This document shows, piece by piece, positions 1 to 6,832 of a stretch of DNA of 8,520 bases. The stretch covers positions 1 to 8,520 of the forward strand of contig SLIS01000016.1 of the NCBI GenBank assembly GCA_007135505.1. The letters run 5' to 3'. The notes beneath the pieces were generated by a model, which saw only the letters and a program-made list of their open reading frames with translations, searched no databases and was not told the origin of the DNA. The stretch is from Halovivax sp. GTDB lineage: Archaea > Halobacteriota > Halobacteria > Halobacteriales > Natrialbaceae. The translations under genes and the position numbers were made by a program. The first letter of the stretch is position 1. Each line of letters begins with the position of its first letter.

Positions 1-491
1 TCGTCCAGAAACGCCACCGCAGGCTCGTGGAGAACCGCCTGGATGACACCCACTTTCTGGCGCATCCCCTTCGAGTAGGCGTCGATGCGCTTGTCGGCGT
101 CAGCGAGGAGGTCGAAGCGCTCGAGCAGCGACCCGATGCGTTCGCTCGCCGCTTCGGATGGCAGGTCGCGCAGGCCCGCGACGTACTCGAGCTGTTCGCG
201 GCCGGTGAGTTCGTCGTAAATCGGTGGCTCCTCCGGGAGGTAGCCGATGTGGGGCGTCACGGCGTCCCGGTCGGTGACGTCCTGACCCGCAACGCGTGCC
301 GTACCCGACGTCGGTCTGGTGAGCGTCGTGAGCATCCGCATCGTCGTCGTCTTTCCGGCTCCGTTGGGGCCGAGAAAGCCGTAGACGGCACCCTGTGGAA
401 TCTCGAGGTCGAGATCGGCGACGGCCACCTCGTCGCCGTAGCGTTTGGTGAGGCCGTCGGTCTCGATTGCGAGGGACGAAGCTGCGGGCAT
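1..491 (-). CDS. ABC-2 type transporter ATP-binding protein (NatA/DrrA-like), partial
   Basis: This is the cytoplasmic ATPase of an ABC exporter of the NatA/DrrA/CcmA class, which normally pairs with an ABC-2 membrane protein. Only the first 163 residues are visible, because the gene runs off the left edge. From ATG at 491 the protein has a Walker A motif GPNGAGKT at residues 41-48. The Q-loop region IGYLPEEPPIYDELTG (82-97) has Glu where many ABC ATPases have Gln, as is common in this class. The signature segment YSKGMRQKVG (139-148) is the variant usual in this class in place of LSGGQ. The window ends inside Walker B (AVAFLD, 158-163). No Shine-Dalgarno sequence precedes the ATG, but a TATA-like box lies 26 bases upstream, so the start is probably leaderless. 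The gene diverges from the amidohydrolase. The substrate is unknown; the membrane partner is probably just off the left edge. The family call is firm. Confidence 0.93.
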   Translation of the reverse strand, partial: MPAASSLAIETDGLTKRYGDEVAVADLDLEIPQGAVYGFLGPNGAGKTTTMRMLTTLTRPTSGTARVAGQDVTDRDAVTPHIGYLPEEPPIYDELTGREQLEYVAGLRDLPSEAASERIGSLLERFDLLADADKRIDAYSKGMRQKVGVIQAVLHEPAVAFLD

Positions 492-514
492 GGGTTTGCG
501 TTGGCGCCGCGTGG

Positions 515-520
515 GTTAAA
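515..520 (-). promoter_or_regulatory. TATA-like box for the ABC-2 ATPase gene
   Basis: On the minus strand this reads TTTAAC, centred about 26-27 bases before the ATG at 491. That is the spacing expected if transcription starts at or next to the start codon. The absence of a GGAGG-like site in the intervening bases fits a leaderless mRNA. A second AT-rich stretch, CTATAT at 535-540, could serve either strand as an alternative. The call rests on position and composition only. Confidence 0.4.
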
Positions 521-633
521 TGGTGTTGGTTTGGCTATATTTCCGTGCGCGTCCGCGGCGACTGTTGGTCGAGTGCCCGCCGTGAACGATGGCTTTAGCA
601 GCGGGCTCGATCGGGCCACCCGCTTTCCCAATC

Positions 634-640
634 GTTTTGA
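634..640 (+). promoter_or_regulatory. weak TATA-like element before the amidohydrolase
   Basis: The stretch GTTTTGA is the most AT-rich stretch about 27 bases before the preferred ATG at 664. It is a poor match to haloarchaeal TATA boxes. CTTTAG at 593-598 and CTATATTT at 535-542 are better-looking boxes but would give leaders of roughly 45 and 100 bases. Which one is used cannot be decided from sequence. Confidence 0.2.
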
Positions 641-663
641 CCTCTCCGCGCGCGTCCTCGAAC

Positions 664-2322
664 ATGACCAGAGCGGCCGATACGGTGCTGATCAACGCGG
701 CGGTGTACCCCCTCACGGGCGATCCCTCGAGCGGCGGCGATCCCGACGAACCCGAACCGGAGCCCGTCGAGGCGCTGGCGATCCGCGACGGCGAGATCGC
801 TCGCGTCGACCGGGAGTACGAAGTCGAGTTCCTCGACGGCGTCGAGACCGAGGTCATCGACTGTGGCGGACGCGTCGTCCTCCCCGGATTCATCGACGCC
901 CACACCCACATGGAACACCTCGGGCAGTACCTGGTGCACGCCGACCTCTCGAGTGCGGAGAGCCTCGACGAAGCCATGGACGCCCTCAGCAACCAGGCCG
1001 AGGACGACCGCGAGTGGATCCTCGGCTTCGGCTACGACGAGAGCGAGTGGCCGGAGAACCGGTTTCCCCGCGCTAGCGACCTCGACGCTGTGAGCGAAAC
1101 CCGTCCCGTCGTGGCGATGCGCGTCGACATGCACAACGCCTCGCTCAACAGCGTCGCCCTCGAGCGACTCGCCGAGGCGATGCCCGACCACGATGTCGAA
1201 ACCGAGGGGGGCGACCCCACGGGCGTCGTGGTCGAGGAGGCCACCGAAGCCGTCTGGGACGCCATCGATGCCGACTACGAGGAGACCAGGGAACTCGTGA
1301 CCGCTGCCATCGACCACGCCAACGCGCTCGGCGTGACCGGCGTCCACGACAAAGTCCGTCACTCCCACGCCCCACGAGCGTACCGCGACCTCGAGCGGGC
1401 GGGCGAACTCACCTGTCGAGTGCGCCTCGACTACTGGAGCGACCACCTCGAGAGCGCGCTCGAGACGGGACTGGTGACGGATGCCGGCTCCGAATTCGTG
1501 CAGACGGGGGCGATCAAGTCGTTCACCGACGGGACATTCGGCAGCCGCACGGCGAAGGTGTTCGAGCCGTACGACGACCTCCCGGTCGGGTACGACAGCG
1601 GCGGGAACGGCACTGGAGGTGGCGGCGGCGCCAACGAGGGCGGCGACGGCAACGGCAGCGAGGGTGGCGACGGACGCGGCCAGTGGGTCGTCGACCCCGA
1701 CGAACTCGCCGAGATCGCGACGCAGGCGACCTACGAGGGCGACTACCAGCTGACCGTCCACGCCATCGGCGACGAGGCCATCGAGGAGACGATCTCGGCC
1801 TTCGAGGCCACGCCGAACGTCGAGTCGGCTCGCCACCGGGTCGAACACCTCGAGTTTGCGAGCGACGACCACCTCGAGCGGATGGCCGATCCCGACATCG
1901 TCGCCTCGATGCAGCCGAACTTCCTCCAGTGGGCACAGGAGGGCGGGATGTACGACCAGCGACTCGGGACGGAGCGCCGACGACGACTGGATCGGTTCCG
2001 CTCGGTGCTCGAGGTGGGCGTTCCCCTGGCGTTCGGTTCGGATTGTATGCCACTCGACCCCCTGGCGGGCATCCAGTACGCGGTGAACGCCCCCGTCGAG
2101 GCCCAGCGACTCTCGGTCACGGCGGCGCTGAAGGCCTACACCAGCGGGGCTGCCTACGCCGGGTTCGACGAGGATCGACTGGGGACGCTCGAGCGCGGCA
2201 AGCGGGCCGATCTGGTGGTGCTCGAGGACTCTCCCTGGGAGCAGCCGGCGCGCATCGACGAGATCGACGTCACGCTGACGATGGTCGACGGGGAGGTCGT
2301 CCACGACGGTCGCGACCGCTGA
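664..2322 (+). CDS. YtcJ-like amidohydrolase (amidohydrolase family 3)
   Basis: A predicted cytoplasmic metal-dependent hydrolase of the amidohydrolase superfamily that would cleave an amide or related C-N bond; its substrate is unknown. With ATG at 664 it has 552 residues, normal for YtcJ-like proteins. The metal-site motifs are complete: HTH at 80-82 in GFIDAHTHMEHLG, Lys285 in GAIKSFTDGTFGSRTA, His366 in TVHAIGDEA, His395 in HRVEHLEF and Asp460 in FGSDCMPLDP. The beta-rich N-terminal segment (about 1-70) and the C-terminal GKRADLVVLE segment form the small composite domain typical of the superfamily. A frame-consistent ATG at 589 would add 25 residues, but the start at 664 puts the usual opening of the family (ADTVLINAAVYPLTGD) at the N-terminus. 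No Shine-Dalgarno site precedes either ATG. Oddities are an acidic, proline-rich insert near residues 20-37 and a 28-residue Gly-rich loop at 312-339. The Rieske gene follows after 84 bases on the same strand. Confidence 0.92.
   Translation: MTRAADTVLINAAVYPLTGDPSSGGDPDEPEPEPVEALAIRDGEIARVDREYEVEFLDGVETEVIDCGGRVVLPGFIDAHTHMEHLGQYLVHADLSSAESLDEAMDALSNQAEDDREWILGFGYDESEWPENRFPRASDLDAVSETRPVVAMRVDMHNASLNSVALERLAEAMPDHDVETEGGDPTGVVVEEATEAVWDAIDADYEETRELVTAAIDHANALGVTGVHDKVRHSHAPRAYRDLERAGELTCRVRLDYWSDHLESALETGLVTDAGSEFVQTGAIKSFTDGTFGSRTAKVFEPYDDLPVGYDSGGNGTGGGGGANEGGDGNGSEGGDGRGQWVVDPDELAEIATQATYEGDYQLTVHAIGDEAIEETISAFEATPNVESARHRVEHLEFASDDHLERMADPDIVASMQPNFLQWAQEGGMYDQRLGTERRRRLDRFRSVLEVGVPLAFGSDCMPLDPLAGIQYAVNAPVEAQRLSVTAALKAYTSGAAYAGFDEDRLGTLERGKRADLVVLEDSPWEQPARIDEIDVTLTMVDGEVVHDGRDR
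1636..1683 (+). repeat. imperfect 24-base tandem repeat inside the Gly-rich loop
   Basis: Two adjacent 24-base units, 1636-1659 and 1660-1683, encode EGGDGNGS and EGGDGRGQ in the amidohydrolase frame. They lie at the end of a longer glycine/asparagine/serine-rich segment beginning about 1597. The in-frame duplication suggests the loop grew by slippage or local duplication. It is too short to suggest a mobile element. Confidence 0.6.
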
Positions 2323-2378
2323 CCACGTACTATCCGCATATATCAGACGTCGTACAAAACTGCGCTTCAGGGAACGCC

Positions 2379-2383
2379 TTTAG
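2379..2383 (+). promoter_or_regulatory. TATA-like box for the Rieske fusion gene
   Basis: TTTAG, in the context CGCCTTTAGGAC, is centred about 26 bases before the ATG at 2407. The bases between hold no Shine-Dalgarno-like sequence, so a leaderless transcript starting at the ATG is the simplest reading. An alternative box, CATATATC at 2337-2344, would give a leader of about 40 bases. Either would make this gene independently transcribed despite being co-oriented with the amidohydrolase. Confidence 0.45.
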
Positions 2384-2406
2384 GACTCCTCGTCCATCGT
2401 TCTCGT

Positions 2407-4287
2407 ATGTCATCCGAGACCACTGGCTTCCTCGAGGCCGTCGACCTCGAAACGCTCGAAGCCGAGGGACGGGAACTGATCTCGAAAAACGGGACGGCGA
2501 TCGCGCTCTTCTACCACGACGGCGAGGTTCGAGCCGTCGACAACCGCTGTCCACACATGGGGTTTCCCCTCGCTGAGGGGAGCGTCGAGGACGGCATCCT
2601 CACCTGTCACTGGCACCACGCCCGGTTCGAACTCTCCTGTGGCGATACGTTCGACCCGTGGGCCGACGACGTCCGAACCTACTCCGTCGAAGTGCGAGAC
2701 GGAACGGTGTACGTCGATCCGAATCCACCGCTCGAGAAAGCGCCCGCCGAACACTGGGCCGACCGGCTGGAGACGGGGCTCGAGGAGAACCTCCGGCTGG
2801 TGATCGGCAAGTCGACAATCGGCCTGCTCGACGCCGGCGTCGACTACCGGGAACCGATGGCGACGACGCTGGAGTTCGCCACCCGCTACCGGGAGATGGG
2901 CTGGTCGTCCGGGGCGACGATCCTCGGGTGTATGGCGAACGTGATCGACGACCTCGAGCCCGAGGATCGAAAGCGCGCGCTCTACACCGGCGTCCGCCAC
3001 GTCGCGAGCGACTGTGCGGGCGAACCGCCGAACTTCGACCAGCCGTCGTTTTCGACGAGCGACGTCGCCTTCGATCGGCTCAAAGGCTGGTTCCGGGACT
3101 GCGTCGAGGTTCGCGACGCCGACGGGGCCGAGCGCTGCCTGCGAACGGCGATCGCCGCCGGCCACACCGAGAGCGAGGTCGCCGAAATCGTCTTCGCCGG
3201 TGCGACCGACCACCCCTACCTGTCGACCGGGCACGTTCTCGACTTCGCCAACACGGCGTTCGAAAGCCTCGAGCACGTCGACTGGGCCTGGGACGACGGT
3301 TCGGCCGGCGACGCGAGCCTCGCCGCCGACGTCCTCGCCTCGCTCGTCGACCCGCTCGTGACCGCCGCCCGCAGCGACGAGCGCTCCTCGTGGCGTCAGC
3401 CGATCGACCTCGTCGCGTTACTCGAGGACGTCTACGGCGGCGACGTCACCGAGACGAGCGGCCTCGAGGCGCTGGTAGCCGAGGGGGAGGGAACGCGGGA
3501 AGCAGGCGACGGGTGGAAGCCACCGACGGAGTTCCAGGACATCCTGCTCGGCGACGACCCCGAAGCGATCGTCGACGCCCTCGCCGACGCTATCGCGGCG
3601 GGAGCGACGACCGAAGAGCTGGCCGCGGCTGTCACGCAGGCGGCCACCGCTCGAGTCGCCCAGTTCGGGGTCGCCAACGAGTTCTCGGACTGGAACACAG
3701 TGCACCACACGTTCACCTACGCCAACGCGGTTCACCAGAGCACGCGCCGCACCGACGCCGTTGCCCTCTACCGGGGCGTCTTCGACGCGGCGCTGAACGT
3801 CTACCTCGACCGGTTCCTCAACACCCCGCCCGCGCCGGTTCCAGTTCCCGGCGAGAACGAGACGGGTCGCGAACCGGACGCCGTCCTCGAGGAACTGCTC
3901 GAGACGTTCGATCGCGAGGGCGGCGTGAACGACGCGGGACGGCTCGTCGGCGAGTACTTCGACTGTGGCGGCGACCCCGCAGAACTGAAACGAACCCTCG
4001 GCCACGGTCTCCTGCGAGAAGATGCCGGGTTCCACACGCTCCAGAACGTCGAAGCGGCGTTCCAACAGTTCGACCTGCTCGAGGGCGGCGAGAGTGGTCT
4101 CGAAGGCGATACCAGCGGCCCCGATGATGCCGCCAGCGGCTCCGCTGTCGACGAGCGAGCGCGACGGATGCCGTTCGTCGCGACCGCGCGGTACATGGCA
4201 GCACACTTCCCGACGCGGCGGGAGGCCGAACAGACGTTCCGGATCGCCTCGCGGCTGAACCGTGGGGAGTCGATTCACGAGGAGTGA
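2407..4287 (+). CDS. Rieske [2Fe-2S] domain fused to a long repeated helical domain of unknown function
   Basis: A 626-residue acidic protein with no signal peptide or membrane segment, so probably cytoplasmic. Residues 7-106 form a Rieske domain with Cys48-Pro-His50 and Cys67-His-Trp-His70, the CxH-16-CxxH spacing that binds a [2Fe-2S] cluster. The extra disulfide cysteines of bc1-type Rieske proteins are absent, so it resembles the ferredoxin/oxygenase type. Residues 112-626 look alpha-helical and repeat internally: about 240-293 (AIAAGHTESEVAEIVFAGAT, then HVLDFANTAFESLEH) matches about 386-447 (AIAAGATTEELAAAVTQAAT, then HHTFTYANAVHQ), and 509-559 is a possible weaker third copy. Histidines cluster at 269, 276, 290, 433, 434 and 443, and could bind metal or a cofactor. 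An Asp/Ser/Gly-rich linker (560-583) precedes a last helical block, FVATARYMAAHFPTRREA. From memory, similar Rieske-plus-helical proteins occur in bacteria, but I know no assigned activity. A redox role is inferred from the Rieske centre only. Confidence 0.9.
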   Translation: MSSETTGFLEAVDLETLEAEGRELISKNGTAIALFYHDGEVRAVDNRCPHMGFPLAEGSVEDGILTCHWHHARFELSCGDTFDPWADDVRTYSVEVRDGTVYVDPNPPLEKAPAEHWADRLETGLEENLRLVIGKSTIGLLDAGVDYREPMATTLEFATRYREMGWSSGATILGCMANVIDDLEPEDRKRALYTGVRHVASDCAGEPPNFDQPSFSTSDVAFDRLKGWFRDCVEVRDADGAERCLRTAIAAGHTESEVAEIVFAGATDHPYLSTGHVLDFANTAFESLEHVDWAWDDGSAGDASLAADVLASLVDPLVTAARSDERSSWRQPIDLVALLEDVYGGDVTETSGLEALVAEGEGTREAGDGWKPPTEFQDILLGDDPEAIVDALADAIAAGATTEELAAAVTQAATARVAQFGVANEFSDWNTVHHTFTYANAVHQSTRRTDAVALYRGVFDAALNVYLDRFLNTPPAPVPVPGENETGREPDAVLEELLETFDREGGVNDAGRLVGEYFDCGGDPAELKRTLGHGLLREDAGFHTLQNVEAAFQQFDLLEGGESGLEGDTSGPDDAASGSAVDERARRMPFVATARYMAAHFPTRREAEQTFRIASRLNRGESIHEE

Positions 4288-4331
4288 AACAACGCTCACC
4301 CCAACGGATTCACCCAAGAGGGATCTACGGG

Positions 4332-4366
4332 CTCGAGGTCATCGCTCGAGAAAACGACTGTTTTTT
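4332..4366 (+). terminator. candidate terminator after the Rieske fusion gene
   Basis: Two CTCGAG hexamers at 4332-4337 and 4345-4350 could pair as a 6-bp stem with a 7-base loop, followed after ten bases by a run of six T at 4361-4366. T-tracts are the main archaeal termination signal. CTCGAG is so common here that the stem may be coincidental, so the T-run carries most of the weight. It lies 74 bases after the stop codon. Confidence 0.4.
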
Positions 4367-4372
4367 GACCGT

Positions 4373-4396
4373 AAAATCGCTGTTTAGGTTCGAAAA
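4373..4396 (-). terminator. T-tracts after the dppF-like gene
   Basis: On the minus strand the bases after the dppF-like stop contain T4 runs at 4396-4393 and 4376-4373, with another at 4354-4351. These lie 20-66 bases beyond the stop and fit a T-tract terminator for the importer operon. Together with the plus-strand T-run, this convergent gap probably terminates both transcripts. No strong hairpin was seen. Confidence 0.35.
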
Positions 4397-4416
4397 GAGG
4401 ATAGAAAGATGACTCG

Positions 4417-5715
4417 CTACGGCCGACTGCCAACGTCGTCGTAGAGGACGCACTTGGCCTGCTGATCCGACGTCACCTGGTGCATCTCGATCGGCGGACG
4501 TTCACACGGCGTCGCGAACTCGGTCTCGAGGCGATCCTTGGCGACCGCGTGATTCTCGTTGGCGACCTCCGCCAGCGCATCGGCGAGGACGCGCTCGGCG
4601 GCCGAATCCGAGAGCGTCGACGGGATATCGTAGGACGACCGGATTCGCTCGGGCGTCACCTCCGCCGCTTCGCTCGTGATCGTCACGTCGTCCTCGAGCA
4701 GATCGCGTCTGAAGTTGGCGACCGCTCGCCAGTGATCCTGGTCGAACGCGTAGTTCGTGGGCTGAACGAGCTTCGGGCACCGCGGGTGGAACCGACAGCC
4801 ACTCGGCACGTCGACGGGATCGGGCACCTCGCCGACGAGTTCGATTCGCTCCCGATCCTCGTCCGGATCGATGCGTGGCACCGACGACACCAGCGCCTGC
4901 GTGTAGGGGTGTTTGGGGTTGTTGATGATCTCGTCGGCCGGGCCGACCTCGACGAGTTCCCCGAGGTACATTATCCCGATCCGGTCGCACATGTGCTTGA
5001 GCAACGAGAGGTCGTGGCTGATGTAGACTGCCGTCAGCCCCAGCTCGGTCTGGAGCCGCTTGAACAGGTCGAGGATACTCGCCCGAATCGAGACGTCGAG
5101 CATGCTCGCCGGCTCGTCGGCCAGCAGGAACGACGGCTCGAGGGCGAGCGCTCGAGCGATCCCGACGCGCTGGCGCTCGCCGCCGGAGAGTTCGCTCGGA
5201 TACTCGTCTACGTAGGCTTCGGCGGGTTCGAGGCCGGACTGTTTGATGACCTCGTACACCCGGGCGTCGCGCTCCTCGGCCGTCCCAATGTCGTGTACGT
5301 CGAGGGGCTCTTTCACCCACTTGTAGACGGTAAAGCGGGGATTGATCGACTGGTAGGGATCCTGGTGGATAATCTGGGCCTCGCGTCGGAACGCGTTGAG
5401 TGCAGCGCCCCCGACGTCCGTGATCTCCTGGCCGTCGAAGTAGATCTCTCCCCCCGTCGGCTCGAGCAACCGGATCGCCGATTTGCCGAGCGTCGTCTTC
5501 CCACAGCCGGATTCGCCAGCCAGTCCGAACGCCTCACCCTCCCGAATGCCGAGTGAGACGCCGTCGACCGCTTTGACGGCCTTGTCGCTTTCACCCCTGA
5601 AAATTCGGGAGACGATCCCCGTGTTCACCGGGAAGTGTTTCTCGAGGTTGCGTACCTCGAGTTTGTACGACTGCTCCGACTCGGGTTCGCTGATGAGTTC
5701 GCGACCGTCAGTCAT
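4417..5715 (-). CDS. dppF: dipeptide/oligopeptide ABC importer ATP-binding protein, DppF/OppF type
   Basis: One of two ATPases that would drive a peptide-type ABC importer at the inner face of the membrane. The 432-residue protein has Walker A GESGCGKT (67-74), Q-loop Gln118 in IIHQDPYQSINPRF, signature LSGGERQRVGIARAL (176-190), Walker B FLLADE (196-201), D-loop SMLD (204-207) and switch His234. The C-terminal oligopeptide-transporter domain begins with NPKHPYTQALVSSVP (266-280) and SGCRFHPRCP (305-314). It is much longer than the usual 320-340 residues: about 80 acidic, helix-prone residues (roughly 321-400) separate Cys307/Cys313 from Cys404/Cys422. Four cysteines of this domain carry a [4Fe-4S] cluster in some DppD/DppF proteins, so a cluster is possible here. 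The start overlaps the dppD-like stop by 8 bases and has a strong Shine-Dalgarno sequence. It is the last gene of the operon. The substrate cannot be told from an ATPase. Confidence 0.93.
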   Translation of the reverse strand: MTDGRELISEPESEQSYKLEVRNLEKHFPVNTGIVSRIFRGESDKAVKAVDGVSLGIREGEAFGLAGESGCGKTTLGKSAIRLLEPTGGEIYFDGQEITDVGGAALNAFRREAQIIHQDPYQSINPRFTVYKWVKEPLDVHDIGTAEERDARVYEVIKQSGLEPAEAYVDEYPSELSGGERQRVGIARALALEPSFLLADEPASMLDVSIRASILDLFKRLQTELGLTAVYISHDLSLLKHMCDRIGIMYLGELVEVGPADEIINNPKHPYTQALVSSVPRIDPDEDRERIELVGEVPDPVDVPSGCRFHPRCPKLVQPTNYAFDQDHWRAVANFRRDLLEDDVTITSEAAEVTPERIRSSYDIPSTLSDSAAERVLADALAEVANENHAVAKDRLETEFATPCERPPIEMHQVTSDQQAKCVLYDDVGSRP

Positions 5716-6832
5716 CGGTGGTCACCTCTTCGGCCTCGCTATCGGTGTCGGCATCGGCATTGGCCTCGGTATCGACACTGGCGCCGCCTACGGGGGCGAG
5801 GTCACCTTCCTTCCCGATGTCCTGCTCGAGCCAGGTCGCTTTCTTGCCGGCTTCCTCCTGGAGGTGCTCGATCTCGTCGGCGCGGTGGCACTCGACGAGG
5901 TGCCCGTCCTCGTACTCCTCGGGTTCGGGCGTCACCTCCCAGCAGTCGTCCTCGGCGAACGGACATCGTGGCGCGAACCGACAGCCCTCGTCGGGATCGA
6001 CCAGATCCGGCGGCGTGCCGGGAATCGAGATCAGTTCCTGGTCGTCGTCGCTGATGTCCGGAAATGCGTTTCGCAGCCCCAGCGTGTAGGGGTGGCGCGG
6101 GTTCTTGATGATCGTCGCCGCATCGGCGACTTCGACGATCCGTCCGCCGTAGACGACGGCGATCCGGTCGCACGTCTCGGAGACCACCGACATATCGTGG
6201 GTGATCATGATCATCGCGCTGTTGATCTCGCGTTGTTTCTCCTTGATCGTCTCGAGGATTCGATCCTGGATCACCACGTCGAGCGCGGTGGTTGGCTCGT
6301 CGGCCAGGATCATGTTCGGATCGAGCGCGAGTGCGAGTGCGATCATCGCCCGCTGGGCCATGCCGCCGGAGAACTGGTGAGGATAGTCGTCGACGCGGTC
6401 GGGTTCGATTCCGAGGTCGTCGAATAGTGCTCTGGCCCGCTCGCGAGCCTCCTGTTTCGACGTGTCGTCCTCGTGGTAGCGAATCACCTCGACGATCTGT
6501 TCGCCGACGGTGTAGACGGGGTCGAACCCGTTCATGGCGTTCTGGGGGATCATCGAGATCTCAGACCAGCGAATCTGCTTGCGCAGTTCCCTGTCCGAGA
6601 GATCGGTGACCTCCGTCCCGTCGTAATCGATCGAGCCGTCGACAATCTCGGCGTTCTTCGGGAACAGTCGGATGATCGACTTCGCGAGCGTCGTCTTCCC
6701 GCTGCCGCTCTCGCCGACCAGTCCGACGGTCTCGCCGCGATCGACCGACAACGAGACGTCGTCGGTCGCCCGAACCCAGCCGTCGTCGGCCCGGTAATAC
6801 GTCTTCAGATTGGATATCTCGAGTAAACTCAT
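5708..6832 (-). CDS. dppD: dipeptide/oligopeptide ABC importer ATP-binding protein, DppD/OppD type
   Basis: The second ATPase of the importer, expected to heterodimerise with the DppF-like protein. The 374 residues contain Walker A GESGSGKT (40-47), Gln97 in EISMIPQNAMNGFDPVYTVG, signature FSGGMAQRAMIALAL (154-168), Walker B ILADE (175-179) in the DppD-typical ADEPTTALDV, and switch His212. The C-terminal domain has the NPRHPYTLGL landmark (244-253) and four cysteines (284, 290, 297, 315) spaced as in DppD proteins reported to hold a [4Fe-4S] cluster. The pairing of FSGGM here with LSGGE in the neighbour is the usual OppD/OppF split. After Cys315 comes a roughly 55-residue extension ending in an alternating acidic/small-residue tract (354-367). 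The start codon overlaps the dppC-like stop by one base (TAATG), with GAGG eight bases upstream, which suggests translational coupling. Confidence 0.94.
   Translation of the reverse strand: MSLLEISNLKTYYRADDGWVRATDDVSLSVDRGETVGLVGESGSGKTTLAKSIIRLFPKNAEIVDGSIDYDGTEVTDLSDRELRKQIRWSEISMIPQNAMNGFDPVYTVGEQIVEVIRYHEDDTSKQEARERARALFDDLGIEPDRVDDYPHQFSGGMAQRAMIALALALDPNMILADEPTTALDVVIQDRILETIKEKQREINSAMIMITHDMSVVSETCDRIAVVYGGRIVEVADAATIIKNPRHPYTLGLRNAFPDISDDDQELISIPGTPPDLVDPDEGCRFAPRCPFAEDDCWEVTPEPEEYEDGHLVECHRADEIEHLQEEAGKKATWLEQDIGKEGDLAPVGGASVDTEANADADTDSEAEEVTTDD
5722..5728 (-). promoter_or_regulatory. Shine-Dalgarno site of the dppF-like gene
   Basis: The minus strand reads GAGGTGA six bases before the ATG at 5715, a near-perfect complement to the CACCUCC-type 3' end of archaeal 16S rRNA. 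It lies inside the end of the dppD-like coding region. It supports 5715 as the true start and points to reinitiation within the operon. Confidence 0.7.
5732..5773 (-). repeat. hexanucleotide-like repeat encoding an alternating acidic tail
   Basis: Seven consecutive degenerate six-base units encode DT-EA-NA-DA-DT-DS-EA (residues 354-367 of the dppD-like protein): an acidic or Asn residue followed by Ala, Thr or Ser. The pattern suggests slippage-driven growth of a disordered acidic tail, which would be tolerated in a high-salt cytoplasm. No function is implied. Confidence 0.5.

Noticed and set aside
27..1076. A 349-codon plus-strand frame spanning the ABC-2 ATPase and the start of the amidohydrolase
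   Set aside because: It is antisense to a clear ATPase and then out of frame with the amidohydrolase. The second half is Arg/Pro-rich, typical of a shifted GC-rich frame.
595..2304. A 569-codon open frame antisense to the amidohydrolase
   Set aside because: Long antisense frames are expected in GC-rich haloarchaeal genes. Its translation shows no family motifs, while the sense strand has a complete set of amidohydrolase motifs.
2658..4127. A 489-codon plus-strand frame inside the Rieske gene
   Set aside because: The translation is extremely Arg-rich and low in complexity, unlike acidic haloarchaeal proteins. The overlapping frame encodes the Rieske motifs.
2410..4317. Two long minus-strand frames (2410-3276 and 3418-4317) opposite the Rieske gene
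   Set aside because: They mirror the codon periodicity of the sense gene and contain no recognisable domain.
4288..4416. Small gene or structured RNA in the convergent gap
   Set aside because: The 129 bases contain T-tracts and one short possible stem but no convincing reading frame or conserved RNA fold. Termination explains them better.
4480..6427. Plus-strand frames of 358 and 314 codons opposite the two importer ATPases
   Set aside because: They are shadows of well-supported minus-strand genes, with no motif or start signal of their own.
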